Source: Coprobacter secundus
GTDB taxonomy: Bacteria > Bacteroidota > Bacteroidia > Bacteroidales > Coprobacteraceae
Reading direction: 5' to 3'
Assembly (NCBI GenBank): GCA_000803105.1
Contig: JTDA01000010.1
Location: forward strand, 62,001 to 126,000
DNA length: 64,000 nucleotides
In this document: in pieces, positions 63,926 to 64,000 of the stretch
Numbering within the stretch: the first letter of the stretch is position 1
Layout of the letters: each line of letters opens with the position of its first letter
Notes under the pieces: generated by a model
The model's input: only the letters and a program-made list of their open reading frames with translations
What the model was told of the DNA's origin: nothing
Databases searched by the model: none
Position numbers and translations under genes: made by a program

Positions 63926-64000
63926 GCATGAATTGTCAATTTCCATTTGATAATAGATGTTATGAAATTAAACAGCAAAAAATTTTGGATATTCGAAGTA

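Overview
The window reads as chromosomal DNA of a gut-type Bacteroidales bacterium. The evidence is two SusC/SusD pairs, a hybrid two-component (HTCS) regulator, type IX secretion (T9SS) sorting domains, fimbrillin-like and carboxypeptidase-regulatory domains, TAnnTTTG-type -7 promoter boxes, and mid-40s GC by eye. The T9SS sorting domains argue for a Barnesiella/Coprobacter/Porphyromonadaceae-like lineage rather than Bacteroides proper, but the species cannot be fixed from sequence alone. I see no rRNA, tRNA, CRISPR array, integrase or intact insertion sequence.

Layout. 0.1-5.3 kb: housekeeping and hypothetical genes (DUF4923-like protein, MscS channel, aquaporin, AAA_14/DUF4143 ATPase) separated by copies of a ~155-175 bp MITE-like repeat with terminal inverted repeats. 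5.3-44.4 kb, almost all on the minus strand, and 44.6-49.6 kb on the plus strand: one large polysaccharide utilisation locus (PUL). It holds an HTCS regulator, two tandem SusC/SusD pairs, three rhamnosidase-type enzymes (GH78, GH78-like, GH106-like), a GH3 beta-glucosidase, a GH20 hexosaminidase, a GH37-like trehalase, a CE1-like esterase, a GH71/99-like barrel protein, a CBM protein, two large secreted proteins of no recognised family, and a set of phosphoesterases (GDPD, GDPD pseudogene, calcineurin-like, alkaline phosphatase, EEP phosphatase fused to a beta-helix). 49.6-56 kb: a worn accessory region with gene remnants (flavodoxin, Abi_2, ATPase, AbiEi-like regulator) and an intact RloA/RloB (AbiL-like) defence pair. 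56.4-60.8 kb: radA, an FAD-dependent oxidoreductase and cstA. 60.8-61.7 kb: a tandem array of ~220 bp units made of palindromes. 61.7-63.7 kb: a large lipoprotein.

How the genes work together (inference). The HTCS would sense a released oligosaccharide and switch on three transcription units. Each carries, upstream, direct repeats of an AGACAAA-type motif at exact 21 bp spacing; in two of them the repeat next to the promoter lies 29 bases from a -7 box. The gene set fits a rhamnose-rich glycan that also carries hexosamine, glucose and phosphate or phosphodiester groups. Candidates are rhamnose cell-wall polysaccharides of Gram-positive bacteria or another bacterial or plant rhamnoglycan. The co-occurrence of rhamnosidases with five phosphoesterase genes (one broken) and two unassigned secreted enzymes is the most promising undescribed system here.
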